Below the pieces are notes generated by a model, which did no database searches, had not been told where the DNA came from, and was given only the letters and a program-made list of their open reading frames with translations. A stretch of DNA of 64,000 bases from Lycorma delicatula (Eukaryota; Arthropoda; Insecta; Hemiptera; Fulgoridae), in NCBI RefSeq assembly GCF_047948215.1, contig NC_134457.1, positions 16,900,626 through 16,964,625 of the forward strand, in the 5' to 3' direction. This document shows positions 35,761 to 47,163 of this stretch, piece after piece. The translations under genes were made by a program, and so were the position numbers. Each line of letters opens with the position of its first letter. The first letter of the stretch is position 1.

Positions 35761-35949
35761 TAATTATCTCAACGAATTCTTCCGGTAGTAGTGTTATAAA
35801 GGGACACACTCTTTTTACAAAAAAAAATCCCTTTCGGCATGCCAGAAGGCGGAGGGTAGATTTCACCGGTGCTAAATAGGGGATAAAAAAGAATTCCGCC
35901 TTAAAGTTAAGAAAAATTCAGTACGACAATGGTTATACGCGTACGACAA

Positions 35950-36540
35950 ACCCCATCTTCTTACAATTCCAGCAACATTTTCGTCACTCACGCCGAAAGA
36001 GTTGTTCATATCAAAAATTGTTTCAGACCAAAGTTTTAGGTAATGTTTAAAGAACTAACGACCACTTTAAACCGATTCGATACTGTGACTATTAAGGGAG
36101 GTATGATTTTTTTTGTCTTCGAAACCTCACTTTATCCATCCCCTGGGCCAATGGTTGGTGATATCAAAAAACTTTACTTATGTAAGTTTTAGGCCCTTAT
36201 CCAAAAAATAGTAGAAACTTTAAACGAATTCGATATTTTACTTAAAAACGTTATAGTTATATTTTGTTTTCTTCAAAAAGTCCCCCCATTTCCACTCCCA
36301 TGGTCCGATTTTGGCCGTTAATGAACTCGACCAAGATTTTGGGACGTTTTGGAACGATTTATTTTTAAAGGGCAATTTGAGAATGATTGGTGCAAAATTA
36401 CGGCTGTTATCGTGTCCACACAAGAAGGTGAAATATATATATATAAACTTTTGAGCTGACAGTGGTTTTGGGCTTTGGGGGATGTGAAACGAGAAGATAT
36501 GTCGAAATTTTCCGGAAGTCGAATCGTGGTACCCATTACA
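35950..36540. repeat. Diverged tandem repeat, about 145-bp unit
   Basis: At least three diverged units follow one another. The most alike parts are TTTAAACCGATTCGATACTG (about 36068), TTTAAACGAATTCGATATTT (about 36214) and TTTTGGAACGATTTATTTTT (about 36347), each preceded by a TTTTAGG/TTTTGGGA stretch and a CC-rich line. Spacing is about 140-150 bp. Locally GC-richer than the surroundings. Origin unknown; not a gene in any frame. Confidence 0.55.
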
Positions 36541-36676
36541 ATAGATAGCTTTCTTATGAAATCTACCTAAAAGGTAGTTTATGTTATAACCGATGACAAA
36601 AATTGACCAAAAAAAAATTTATTAAATGAAGAAACACAACATAAATTACTACAATAAATACATTATTACTGATCTC

Positions 36677-36860
36677 CATGGCGGAGTAGTTGCCTCTCTG
36701 CCTTTCATACGGTAGGTCTTTCGTTCAAATTCCGGTCAGGCTACTTTTTTCAAACGCTATAAACTGATTATTTGAATAATTTTAAAGCGTTTTCATGTAT
36801 CAACATATTGCTCAAAAAGATTTAAATCGTTTCTCATTACATGCTAGTACCTTTACTTCT
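36677..36860 (+). mobile_element. SINE-B copy
   Basis: Head with CATGGCGGAGTAGTTGCC (A box) and CGTTCAAATTCCGGTCAGGC (B box), then TTTTTTCAAACGCTATAAAC. The last part corresponds to TCTCATACGCTACAAAATTC in the 19.3 kb copy. No clear target duplication was found. Confidence 0.65.
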
Positions 36861-37224
36861 TTTACCGAAGGTATATGGGAGGAGACGTGTTGTAGAGGGA
36901 GTCCGATATTAGCCGGACTCCCGGCTAATTAAAACAGTACCGATTTTAACTTTACATCTACAACCGATTTTTTATGTATAAAATTAAAGCTTTGATTTAC
37001 ATTTATTATCAACTGGTACATACAATGCACTCTGGTCTAATAGTGTACCGTTTCTAAATAAAATTCGAATTTTTCTAACTTTTCTTTGTTTTATTTTCCT
37101 TACTTACAAAATTTTGTTAATCAAATTCTTTACGTTTTCTTTAAAAGTTTTATCTGTTTATTACCCTTCTAACAAACGTAATGTAATTCAAACATAAAAA
37201 AACAGGGTTTTTTTACCCTAATTT

Positions 37225-37510
37225 ATTGGTTTTTACCCTTGATTTCTCAAAAGTTACTGCAGATACGGTTCTGAGACCTATATTATGGTAAAAAACACTA
37301 AGAAATTACTAATCCTGTCTCTTAATTAACGTCCTGAAAATTTCAGTACGACCGCATTTCACCGGGGTAGCTGAAATTCGAGCGAAATCTTTCACTAGCC
37401 GTAACTCGCAAACGAAGCACTTTGACAATGAAGGATATGTTTATATGAACTTTTCCCGTTATTTTCACAAGTACAGTAGGTTATGAAAGTCCCGGCGTAC
37501 ATTCTGTATA
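37225..37510 (+). repeat. rep-G copy
   Basis: Best-preserved wording of the family core: CCTGAAAATTTCAGTACGAC, GCATTTCACCGGGGTAGCTG, CGAAATCTTTCACTAGCCGT and AACTCGCAAACGAAGCAC. Ends near GAAAGTCCCGGCGTACATTC, CTGTATA, where other copies carry a GGGACAC-type end. Confidence 0.6.
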
Positions 37511-37564
37511 CTTATTTATTTTTATTATGGTATATCTACATATAAATTTTCTCTTAATTATATT

Positions 37565-37803
37565 CTATACCTAAATCTTTCCTATTTTCTTTAAAACGTA
37601 AACGGCCTTTTACACTATTCTTTTTCAAAATGAGTTTTTATAATGTCTACTTTACAATTCTCATCGTATATTTTTCACTGAAAAATTATATGAAAAAGAT
37701 ATGATGAGAACGGTAAAATAGAAATTATAAAAACTCATTTTGAAAAAGAATAGTGTAAAAGCCGTTTACGTTTTAACAGGAAATAAGAAAAATTTAGGTA
37801 TAG
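37565..37803. mobile_element. Fold-back (long inverted repeat) of 239 bp
   Basis: The left arm starts CTATACCTAAATCTTTCCTA and includes AAAACGTAAACGGCCTTTTA, CACTATTCTTTTTCAAAATG and AGTTTTTATAAT. The right arm is its near-perfect reverse complement ending AAATTTAGGTATAG. Arms are about 115 bp with a short loop near 37684. The two arms differ at scattered positions, so it is not an artefact of a single read. It sits about 55 bp after a rep-G copy. No target duplication was identified. Confidence 0.85.
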
Positions 37804-39603
37804 GCTATTTTTCAACCTCACGAATAAAAACATTAATTAAAAAAAAAAAAATCATTTGAGCCATTCAGTACAGGAGATAATTTCTATTTCTCTATCGTAT
37901 TAAGTAATTATAAGAAAATAATGGGATCAAAAAATACGCTTGTGTAATATAAGACAATTTTTATTATAGAATTAAATTCAATAGTATAAAAAAAGAATAA
38001 GTAAGCCGATTTTGATTTTGTTTTTCAGATCATACGTGAAGAAGTTTTCTGTAACTTGCCCCATAAATCTTTAAAATCGGCCCAGCAGTACATACATAAG
38101 TATTTAAAAATTAAAAAATATTTTTAATTAATCTTAATACAGGAACATATTAATTTAAATATATATGAATCTCATTAAACGACTTTAAATAAAAGAAAGT
38201 ATTTGGACACGTCTGATGCAATATGTGAATTGTGTTGATTGATACCTTAGGGTCTATTTGAGTTAGTGTTTCCAGTTCCTGGAGAAACCGCTAGAAGTTA
38301 TTCCTTTATCAACTGGAGGACAATTATTATTATCATCATTAATATTCGTTAGTATACTAAATGATGTCAGTTTTTTTTTTTTTAATTTTGATCGATGACC
38401 TTCTGGGATAGAGTTGAAAGAAATATTTTTAAATATATTTTACGTAGAAATTTGTCAGTTACACTTTTTGGAATAATTATTGTTGGAATAATCTGATGAA
38501 ATACTTGGACTTGAATTTTGAGATCTTAATGTAAATCAACGACTGTAATTATAAAACGGGGTTAAGTTTGCACATTACTTTTATTGTAAATAATTATCGA
38601 GATTGAAACCGTTTAGTTATTACCTATATGAAGTGAAAATTGAAATTTACATTAAATTGAATGCTTAACGTGGTAATGTTTGCCATATGACACCTTTATA
38701 GAAAATGTTGCAATTTACACTTAAAACAACTCATTAAATTAATGGAACTGAAACATTATTATTGATAAAATTAAACACTATTCTGCATGTTTTTTTAATG
38801 ATTGAAATTACTACTGTTTAGTTTAACTTATATTCAATATATAATTTATACAAATTAGATTTTGTAAAGCATAATGAATAATAAAATAGTAAGGCATTTA
38901 ATGATACTTTATGAAGAAGTACACGATTTTTTTTATGTGTGTAATATATTTTGAAAATAAATGGGCTTAATTTACTATAATATTATGATGTAACAAATAA
39001 AAAAAAACCTTTTTAATTACTATTTAGTTTATGTACTAAAAAAGTTATCAATTCAATGAAATATTATGATTTCTCCCCAGTAAAAAAAGCAAAGTGGTTT
39101 GCTGTATGTGCTCAAATTTTTATTTTGAACCGCGCGAACGATTTATCTAAAATTATAGTTGTGTTTTGGGGATAAAAAAGAAAAACAATGGGAGTTAGAG
39201 CTGTGTTAAAAAATCACAACTCACAACAGCTAAAAATGTTCAGGATTTTGAAGATTTTTGTTGTAAAAATGTTTGTAGTTATTAGTGCTATAAATTCATG
39301 AACGCTATTTAGTTACCACCGACTAAAACATTTACCAAACTGATGTGTAAAGAAACATAACCCGTCGGGCCGTCGGCCCGCCTTTTTTCTACTTGTTTAA
39401 AATGAAACATGTCTTTTTTTAAAACTTGGCTGTAAATATGTATATATATAAAATTATCTATACACTGATAAAAATGAAATAAAATTATCATTTTTACAAA
39501 TTTATTATTTAATTACATCGTGCGAGCAAGTTAAAACCGAACCGTTACGGATTAAACACATTTGCGAAGTGTAACGTCTTTTAATAGAATTTATAAAAAA
39601 AAA
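37804..39603. other. AT-rich DNA without recognisable features
   Basis: No gene or shared repeat was recognised. A short GGGCCGTCGGCCCG palindrome lies at 39366-39379. Confidence 0.5.
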
Positions 39604-39778
39604 TTGATGTGGACACCATATGACTTCCTTGTGCAGTTATTAAATTACAGAATCTTTTTTTTTAATGAAAAGTACGTAAAATTTTATTTCATTAATAACT
39701 TCTGATATTTTTTCATATATTTTATTTTTATTATTATTGATTATTTATCGTAAAAATGTTTTTACAATCCGAGATTCG
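39604..39778 (+). repeat. rep-C fragment (left end only)
   Basis: GATGTGGACACCATATGACT, TCCTTGTGCAG, ATTAAATTACA and the AT-rich middle TTTCATTAATAACTTCTGAT up to TTTTTACAATCCGAGATTCG. At that point it switches to a minus-oriented rep-D copy, so the rest of rep-C is missing. Confidence 0.75.
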
Positions 39779-39935
39779 GTACCTGGTGCGTTAAAAATCG
39801 CGGCTACACCGGTCTGCTAACCGAACAAGTGAAATTTGTTCTATCAAAATTGTGAAATTACATTAATTTAGTTAGTGCCGATCGTCGCCGCTAGTACCAC
39901 TACACGCGCGCGAATTAAATACGGTAAGCGTGCGC
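39779..39935 (-). repeat. rep-D copy, tRNA-like head part
   Basis: On the minus strand it reads GCGCGC-rich sequence, then GTAGTGGTACTAGCGGCGAC, GATCGGCACTAACTAAATTA, ATGTAATTTCACAATTTTG and a tRNA-like head (CCGGTGTAGCCGCGATTTTT, AACGCACCAGGTACCG). The same order is seen on the plus strand at 63185-63350. It stops before the B box. Confidence 0.7.
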
Positions 39936-40990
39936 GCTTTAGTTAGGATCGTATAATTAAATAAACGAAAGAAATATTATATTTAAATAAAATGATAAAT
40001 AATTTAAACTAAGTTGTGCATCAGAAACAACTGTTGTCAGCTTTTTGTTTAAATTTTAAATGTCAAAACAGTACACACCATATTTAGAAAATATTAATAT
40101 TTATATTGTTTGTAACAATAAATTTTATCTCCAAAAGATAAACTAAAGGAAAATAAAACGATTTTTTTCATTTAACATTGCTTAATATATGTTTCAATTT
40201 CAGTAATACAACCGTGATTTTCCTTGATCCTTCTAGGAAATCGTAGTAGTAGTTATTTGTAAGTCATGAAGTAACACGCTATCCATTTTCAAGGTGATTT
40301 ATACAATGATAATTAGGAGACAAAGAGCTTTTATACGTTGTACTTAAGACACCTCAATTCTTAATGTTTTACATCAAAATTAAAAAAAAAAAAAAGAAGT
40401 TAACACGTAGATACATTCACAGACACAAATGAAATCGGAAACTTTGTCTTATGTTTTCAAACATTTTCATGATAATATTATTAACTTATTACTACTAAAT
40501 ATACACGTATTGCTGATAATGCATAGTACACGAAACATGAATAACATGTAAAATAATAAACAACACAGTAAGCTCCGGTATAAGTTAAAAATTAAATATT
40601 ATTGTTAAACATATGCTAAAAGGATTGTTTTGATGACCAAACGTGCCTTTAACTATTAGTAACTTGATCTATGTACAATACAGTACGACCGATTCGAAAA
40701 TTGTATTAAATCAAATAAGCACTTATTAGCAATACTAGAAATATTTAACAGACAAGTTCAAATAAACTAAAAAGCGAGTGTGTTACACCATTAATAAACT
40801 CAAGGAAAAAATCATAAATCAGCATAATAATGATTGTTTTTTTTAAGGAAAACTTAAAAAAAAAAAGATTATTTTCCTTTTATTTTAAAGACGAAAAAAT
40901 AAATAATTAAACAATATTTACCATGAAATATTACCTTGAAAAATGTAGAATTTATTCGTAATAACATTTTAGCCCTAATTAAAATTAATA
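39936..40990. other. AT-rich DNA with a rep-H copy
   Basis: Holds a rep-H relative at about 40195-40300 (TTTTCCTTGATCCTTCTAGG and CTATCCATTTTCAAGG). Otherwise no gene or repeat was recognised. Confidence 0.45.
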
Positions 40991-41000
40991 AGCTATAATT

Positions 41001-42903
41001 GATAGATATATTGCAGCTGATGGATGAACGTAGAAAATATAAGAATGCTAGTGATGAAGAAAGTAAAAGGAACTATCGGCAATTAAGAAATGCTATAAAC
41101 AGGAAGTGCAAACTGGCGAAAGAAGAGTGGATTAAAGAAAAGTGTTCAGAAGTGGAAAGAGAAATGAACATTGGTAAAATAGACGGAGCATACAGGAAAG
41201 TTAAGGAAAATTTTGGGGTACATAAATTAAAATCTAATAATGTGTTAAACAAAGATGGTACACCTATATATAATACGAAAGGTAAAGTCGATAGATGGGT
41301 GGAATATATTGAAGAGTTATACGGAGGAAATGAATTAGAAAATGGTTTTATAGAGGAAGAAGAGGAAGTTGAGGAGGATGAAATGGGAGAAACAATACTG
41401 AGATCTGAATTTAAGAGAGCATTAAAAGATTTAAATGGCAGAAAGGCTCCTGGAATACCTGTAGACCGGAAAGACGGAATACCTGTAGAATTACTGCGCA
41501 GTGCAGGGGAGGAGGCGATTGATAGATTATACAAACTGGTGTGTAATATTTATGAAAAAGGGGAATTTCCGTCAGACTTCAAAAAAAGTGTTATAGTAAT
41601 GATACCAAAGAAATCAGGGGCAGATAAATGTGAAGAATACAGAACAATTAGTTTAACTAGTCATGCATCAAAAATCTTAACTAGAATTCTATACAGAAGA
41701 ATTGAGAGGAGAGTGGAGGAAGTGTTAGGAGAAGACCAATTTGGTTTCAGGAAAAGTATAGGGACAAGGGAAGCAATTTTAGGCCTCAGATTAATAGTAG
41801 AAGGAAGATTAAAGAGAAACAAACCAACATACTTGGCGTTTATAGACCTAGAAAAGGCATTCGATAACGTAGACTGGAATAAGATGTTCAGCATTTTAAA
41901 AAAATTAGGGTTCAAATACAGAGATAGAAGAACAATTGCTAACATGTACAGGAACCAAACAGCAACAGTAGCAATTGAAGAACATAAGAAAGAAGCCATA
42001 ATAAGAAAGGGAGTCCGACAAGGATGTTCTCTATCTCCGTTACTTTTTAATCTTTACATGGAACTAGCAGTTAATGATGTTAAAGAACAATTTAGATTCG
42101 GAGTAACAGTACAAGGTGAAAAGATAAAGATGCTACGATTTGCTGATGATATAGTAATTATAGCCGAGAATAAAAAGGATTTAGAAGAAACAATGAACGG
42201 CATAGATGAAGTCCTACGCAAGAACTATCGCATGAAAATAAACAAGAACAAAACAAAAGTAATGAAATGTACTAGAAATAACAAAGATGGACCACTGAAT
42301 GTGAAAATAGGAGGAGAAAAGATTATGGAGGTAGAAGAATTTTGTTATTTGGGAAGTAGAATTACTAAAGATGGATGAAGCAGGAGCGATATAAAATGCC
42401 GAATAGCACAAGCTAAACGAGCCTTCAGTAAGAAATATAAGTTGTTTACATCAAAAATTAATTTAAATGTCAGGAAAAGATTTTTGAAAGTGTATGTTTG
42501 GAGTGTCGCTTTATATGGAAGTGAAACTTGGACAATCGGAGTATCTGAGAAGAAAAGGTTAGAAGCTTTTGAAATGCGGTGCTATAGGAGAATGTTAAAA
42601 ATCAGATGGGTGGATAAAGTGACAAATGAGGAGGTATTGCGGCAAATAGATTAAGAAAGAAGCATTTGGAAAAATATAGTTAAAAGAAGAGACAGACTTA
42701 TAGGCCACATACTAAGGCATCCTGGAATAGTCGCTTTAATTTTGGAAGGACAGGTAGAAGGGAAAAATTGTGTAGGCAGGCCACGTTTGGAGTATGTAAA
42801 ACAAATTGTTGGGGATGTAGGATGTAGAGGGTATACTGAAATGAAACGACTAGCACTAGATAGGGAATCTTGGAGAGCTGCATCAAACCAGTCAAATGAC
42901 TGA
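41001..42903 (+). pseudogene. LINE reverse transcriptase, two premature stops
   Basis: Same protein as copy 1. The first open part encodes the linker, KKSVIVMIPKKSGADKCEEY, LTRILYRRIERR, EDQFGFRKSIGTREAIL, motif A AFIDLEKAFDNVDW (Asp near residue 283 of the open frame), KGVRQGCSLSPLLFNLYM and RFADDIVI (near residue 381). A TGA at 42376-42378 replaces the CGA (Arg) of copy 1, a C-to-T change at a CpG. A second stop, TAA at 42652-42654, replaces GAA (Glu). A 15-bp insertion at 41458-41472 adds PVDRK after KAPGI by duplicating a nearby CCTGTAGA-containing stretch. The frame after the stops remains readable to the natural end VGRPR...SNQSND. The palm is complete but the product would end about 175 codons early. 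Confidence 0.92.
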
Positions 42904-42924
42904 AGACAAAAAAAAAAAAAAAAA
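41001..42924 (+). mobile_element. Young 5'-truncated RTE-like LINE, copy 2
   Basis: Flanked by an exact 10-bp target-site duplication (AGCTATAATT at 40991-41000 and 42925-42934) with a poly-A tail of about 17 bases before the right copy. It starts 29 bases further upstream in the element than copy 1 at 24829 and lacks the same 5' part. Unlike copy 1 it keeps the FGFR-containing segment. It differs from copy 1 only by scattered substitutions, a 15-bp duplication and two stop mutations. Confidence 0.93.
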
Positions 42925-42934
42925 AGCTATAATT

Positions 42935-44031
42935 ATTTATAAAATCTAAAAAACCTTTAATTCTGTATAATATTCCTGTATTACCATCGACTATTTTCTT
43001 AGCAGATGTTAAATATTGAGACAGCACAAGCGTGAAATTCGCCTACCGAACTTAGTTTACCCGAATTCATTGTTTTAATCGTTATGTTCCACGTAAATAT
43101 TTGGCAATATTTTCATTAATTCTACAAAAATATCCTTTAGTTTAAAACAAATTAATGTTTGGTAGCGGCATCGTTAATCCAATAAAATAAATTAAATGTC
43201 GGTTATGAGGAACTAAAATGGAATTAAGATTCATTATTAAAAGACTAGGAAAAAGGCGCGGCGTAAATGTTACACGTTTAATTTCACATGATTTTGATAA
43301 ATGTTTTTGCTAATTATAACTAAATAAACGTTCATGAATTTAGCGTACTAACAACAACAACAACAACAACAACAAACATTTACAATGAAAAGCATCAAAA
43401 TCCTAACGGTGGGTTTACGAATCACGCCGCTAGGTAGTAGCATACAAAAACTTCATAATGTACTTGAAATAATAAAGGAAATAAACTACAGCGTATTTTA
43501 ATAATAAATCCTCTTACGTAAATGAAAGTACTGAAGATAAACGATATTTTTACTTCCCATCAGGTCATTAAAAAAAAAATAAAAGTATTAGTTTACAAGA
43601 GAGTATAGCTGCTAATAAAACACAACTTTCCAGTAGGAAAGTGTTGCAAATGTGGCAACAAAGATTTGTTACATAAAACAGAAACAAATTCGATCGGTAA
43701 AATTTTTATTCTACAATTAGAACTAATTGGAGAAATAAAAAAAAAGTTCATTTAATAATAATATAAAAAGTGGTGTCCACGGATACGATAAAAATCGGAA
43801 GTTACACTTACAAAGTAATATGTGCAATATTACACCACGGATCTTCGATTCTTCAAGGTCCATTGTACATAACAGTATTATTAAAAAAGGAAAAATACGA
43901 TATGAAATGAATGATACGACCATCAACAAAAAAGATTGGTCGCGAAATTTAAAAAAAATGTATATTTGTTTGTTCTATAAAAGCAGTAAATTTTAGTTAT
44001 AAATCCATAAGATAAAAATCAGTAATTCATA
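42935..44031. other. AT-rich DNA with a (CAA)n microsatellite
   Basis: A pure (CAA)n run lies at 43352-43375. Nothing else was recognised. Confidence 0.55.
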
Positions 44032-44039
44032 AAAAAATG

Positions 44040-44703
44040 ACAATGAAATTGTAAACCCTGCGGTAAGAGTCTCGCAGTTAATATTTCTTTCCCTCAAAAA
44101 ACAAAAATTTCAGTTTAATATAAATAAAACTGTTTTTAACAAAATAAAGGTAAGACCCTACATTTCTATTATCAAAATCTGTTAATAATTTAGAAAATTG
44201 TTCCAAAAAAAATACATATTAAGTATACGTAACAGATATACAATAACAAACAATGTTTAAGCATTCCATGAAATAAGCAAAAAGTAGAAAAATTTGTTAC
44301 AAAATTCTTAATGGCCCGATTTTATTTGTTAAAAAACAAATATACATAAGAATTTTATTATTTCTGTAAATATGATATGTATTACTTTTAAACGAAATCG
44401 GTCCGGTACGAGTTTTGTAACAAATTTTTTCACTTTTTTTCTTATTATCTGGAACGCTTAAACATTGTTTATTATCAATTAATGTATACCTATTGTCTAT
44501 TCCATATATTTAGAATGTAATTTTTTTTTAAACTAATTTCTAAATTAATAACAGATTTTGATAATAGAAATGTAGTCTTACCTTTTTTGATAACAACATC
44601 TCGTTTTGTTAAAAACAGTTTTATTTATATTACAAATATTTTTGTTTTCTGAGCGGAAGAAATAACTGCGAGACTCTTACCGTACGGTTTACAATTTCAT
44701 TGT
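44040..44703. mobile_element. Large fold-back element, about 330-bp arms
   Basis: Almost the whole 664 bp is one imperfect inverted repeat centred near 44372. Left arm landmarks: ACAATGAAATTGTAAACCCT, GCGGTAAGAGTCTCGCAGTT, AAATAAAACTGTTTTTAACA, TTTCTATTATCAAAATCTGT, AACAATGTTTAAGC, AAAAATTTGTTACAAAA. The right arm gives the same series in reverse complement, ending CAATTTCATTGT. Arms differ by many small substitutions and indels, so it is old. No coding potential. A rep-G copy begins right after its right end. Confidence 0.88.
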
Positions 44704-44719
44704 AATTTTTTTTGGATTG

Positions 44720-45010
44720 TCTTTACCCTCTCGAAAACAAATGAAAATACAGTTCTGGGAAGCATTCTTTTCAATTTTTCAGGCCAGATTTAATATAAAA
44801 CCCTAAAATTTACCCCTTAATTTGCGTGCCAAGAATTAAAGTCTCGATTAATTTTACCGAAAGCGCAGAAATCAGGGAGAAATCTTTCGCCAACCGATTC
44901 TCGTTAACGAAGGATTTCGGAACTTACGATTATTCGAATTATTTTTTCTTTATTTTCAATATTAGAACAAGTGCTGAAAGTATGTAACAGTCTTCGTGAA
45001 TCACTCTATA
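44720..45010 (+). repeat. rep-G copy (diverged)
   Basis: Shares ATACAGTTCTGGGA (compare ATACAGTTCCGGAA at 15 kb), TTTTTCAGGCCAGA, GGGAGAAATCTTTCGCCAAC and CGTTAACGAAGGATTTCGG with the other copies. The most diverged of the four. Confidence 0.5.
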
Positions 45011-45144
45011 TTTTTAACTTACACTGCATAATGAAATTAGCGGTTATGTGTACTGATATCTGGAAACATACGAAAATAATTCAAACGTTTCATATTAATA
45101 ATTTGTTAATGACACCTCTAAAATAAAATTGATAAAGAAATTTG

Positions 45145-45800
45145 ACGTGCACACCAGATGAATTCCTTGTACGCCAATTAAATTACATATACACATTTTT
45201 AATAGTACATAAAAATTTATTTCATTAATATTTTCTGATATTTTTTCATATATATATTTTTTTATTATTACTGAATTATTATTTATTGTAAAAATGTTTT
45301 TATACTCACAGGTTAATAATTATTAACAAATCCAGATATTTAAATTAAAAAAAGGAAAGGAGATGAAATCCGATTCGAACCGATGTGTTATTGTAAGATC
45401 CAAATATTTCGTTAATTAAAATTTCATTTAGCTACAACTCTGAAACCAATGAAAATATGTACCACTTATGATATATCGTTGAAAAGATCTCAAAGAGATA
45501 TTATTACTGTAGTTAAGAAAACGTACAAAATCCAAATTCTTTGAATTTTGGGCGTTTTTTGACACTTTTGATCAGTCGATTGTAATCAAAAGGAGATGTG
45601 CACAACTAAATGTTACAACAACAATCCTAAATCCAAAAGTTCAACATCTTACGACTAATCGTTTTTGAGTTATTCGAGATACATACATACGTACTTACAG
45701 ACGTCACGCCGAAATTAGTCAAAATGGAATCAGAGATGGTCAAATTGAAAACCGAAATTTTTCGCGAACACAATACTTCCTTTACTTCGTACAAGGAAGT
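45145..45800 (+). repeat. rep-C copy 3 (full length)
   Basis: Runs from GTGCACACCAGATGAATTCC and TTGTACGCCAATTAAATTAC through TGATATATCGTTGAAAAG, GACGTCACGCCGAAATTAGT and TTTTTCGCGAACACAATACT to the terminal hairpin ACTTCCTT / AAGGAAGT at 45775-45800. The two ends share ACTTCCTTGTACG (left, one mismatch) and its reverse complement CGTACAAGGAAGT (right). Confidence 0.85.
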
Positions 45801-46612
45801 AAAAATGAAGATAATTTTATTTTCAGACACCGCTATGAATCATGATAAAAATATAACGTCATATTTTTTATATTGTCTTGTCAAACAGTTTTTTTTTTGC
45901 AGATTAAACACATGTATTTGTGACCGTAAATTCAGGTTATATTCTCAACAAAAAAAACGAGAAAAAAGTAATTTAAATACCTACAAAACTATATTTTGAT
46001 ATTATTCGTGAATGCCAAAATTTTACTATTAATTATAAAGTTATGTGTGTTGATTTAAGTAATTAAAATATTGATGATCCGTGTTTCAAAACGATGTTTT
46101 CAAAGTATTGGTGACAAAAAATTTATACGGACGATCCAAAATACGTATTATGAAGTATGCTAATGGATATTACATTATTATTTTTACTTACACAAGTAAG
46201 TGGAATAAATTAAAAATTCTTAAAATGACATAAATTTTCAAAGAAGTGAAATTAACTGCTTTAGAAATCAAAATTAATGAAGCAAAAGTAAAAGACTTTA
46301 TATCATTACGTCATTAAGTAAAAGACTTAAAAGTATTATAATAGTAATGTAAAATAAGTTTAATAATAATTATAACAACATATTTAGCTAAAAATTTATT
46401 CCTTTGTTTTTCCTTGTATCGAGTTTCATTTATATAAAGAAGTTATAAAAAAGTTATTTTCGCATACATATTATGTGCATTGTTCATATTTATGTGGCAG
46501 AAGGGGAAAATTTAATAGTGCTTTACAACAAGGATTAAAGTAATAGCAACACTTATGTATCATAAAAACGTCTTTAATATAACTAAAAATACTAGCGGTT
46601 AAAATCGTCATC
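45801..46612. other. AT-rich DNA without recognisable features
   Basis: No gene or shared repeat was recognised. Confidence 0.5.
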
Positions 46613-46795
46613 GCAAAATCAGCTGATTTTCGAAGTCGAGAGTTCTAAGGTTCGAGTCCTTGTAAAGGCAATTGCTTTTATATGGATTTGAATGCTAGAC
46701 TGTGGATACCCGCTGTTCTTTGGTGGTCGAGTTTCAATTAACCACACTTCTCAGGAATGGTCGGCCTGAGTCTATTCAAGACTACGCATTTACAA
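46613..46795 (+). mobile_element. SINE-A copy (5'- and 3'-truncated)
   Basis: Plus-oriented. Keeps the end of the tRNA-like head (AAATCAGCTGATTTTCGAAG), B box GGTTCGAGTCCTTG, TATGGATTTGAATGCTAGAC, GTTTCAATTAACCACACTTC and GGAATGGTCGGCCTGAG, then ends at ATTCAAGACTACGCATTTAC. A minus-oriented copy follows after about 8 bases. Confidence 0.8.
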
Positions 46796-46802
46796 ACTTT
46801 TT

Positions 46803-47163
46803 TTTCGGTTTAGCCTCCGGGAAATACCGTTCAAATATTACTTTAGAGGATGATATGTATGAGTTATAATCAACATTATAATGGGTTTTTTTTTTGTGTA
46901 TGTAGAGGTTTAATAATATTATACTGATTTTAAGTATCTAAAGTCCAATAGTTTTTCCTACCAATTAACATTTTAGTTTTAATTATTCCATGGAGGAATA
47001 GTTTTATTTTAATTCTATAATAATTGTTATTTTTGTAAATGAAGTGTAGCCTTGTACAATCTCAGTTAACTGCCTTTACTAGGACTTGAACGCTGGAACT
47101 CTCGACTTCCAAATCAGGTAATTTGGGAAGACGCGTTCACCACTAGACCAACACGGTGGGTTA
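46803..47163 (-). mobile_element. SINE-A copy interrupted by about 165 bp
   Basis: Minus-oriented copy in two parts: tail part 46803-46871 (complement of GGTTTAGCCTCCGGGAAATA) and head part about 47034-47163 (complement of the B box and of CGCGTTCACCACTAGACCAA). Between them lies AT-rich DNA (about 46872-47033) that no other copy has. The head-side part also lacks the segment between GTACAATCTCAG and TTAACTGCC. No clear target duplication flanks the insert. Confidence 0.75.
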
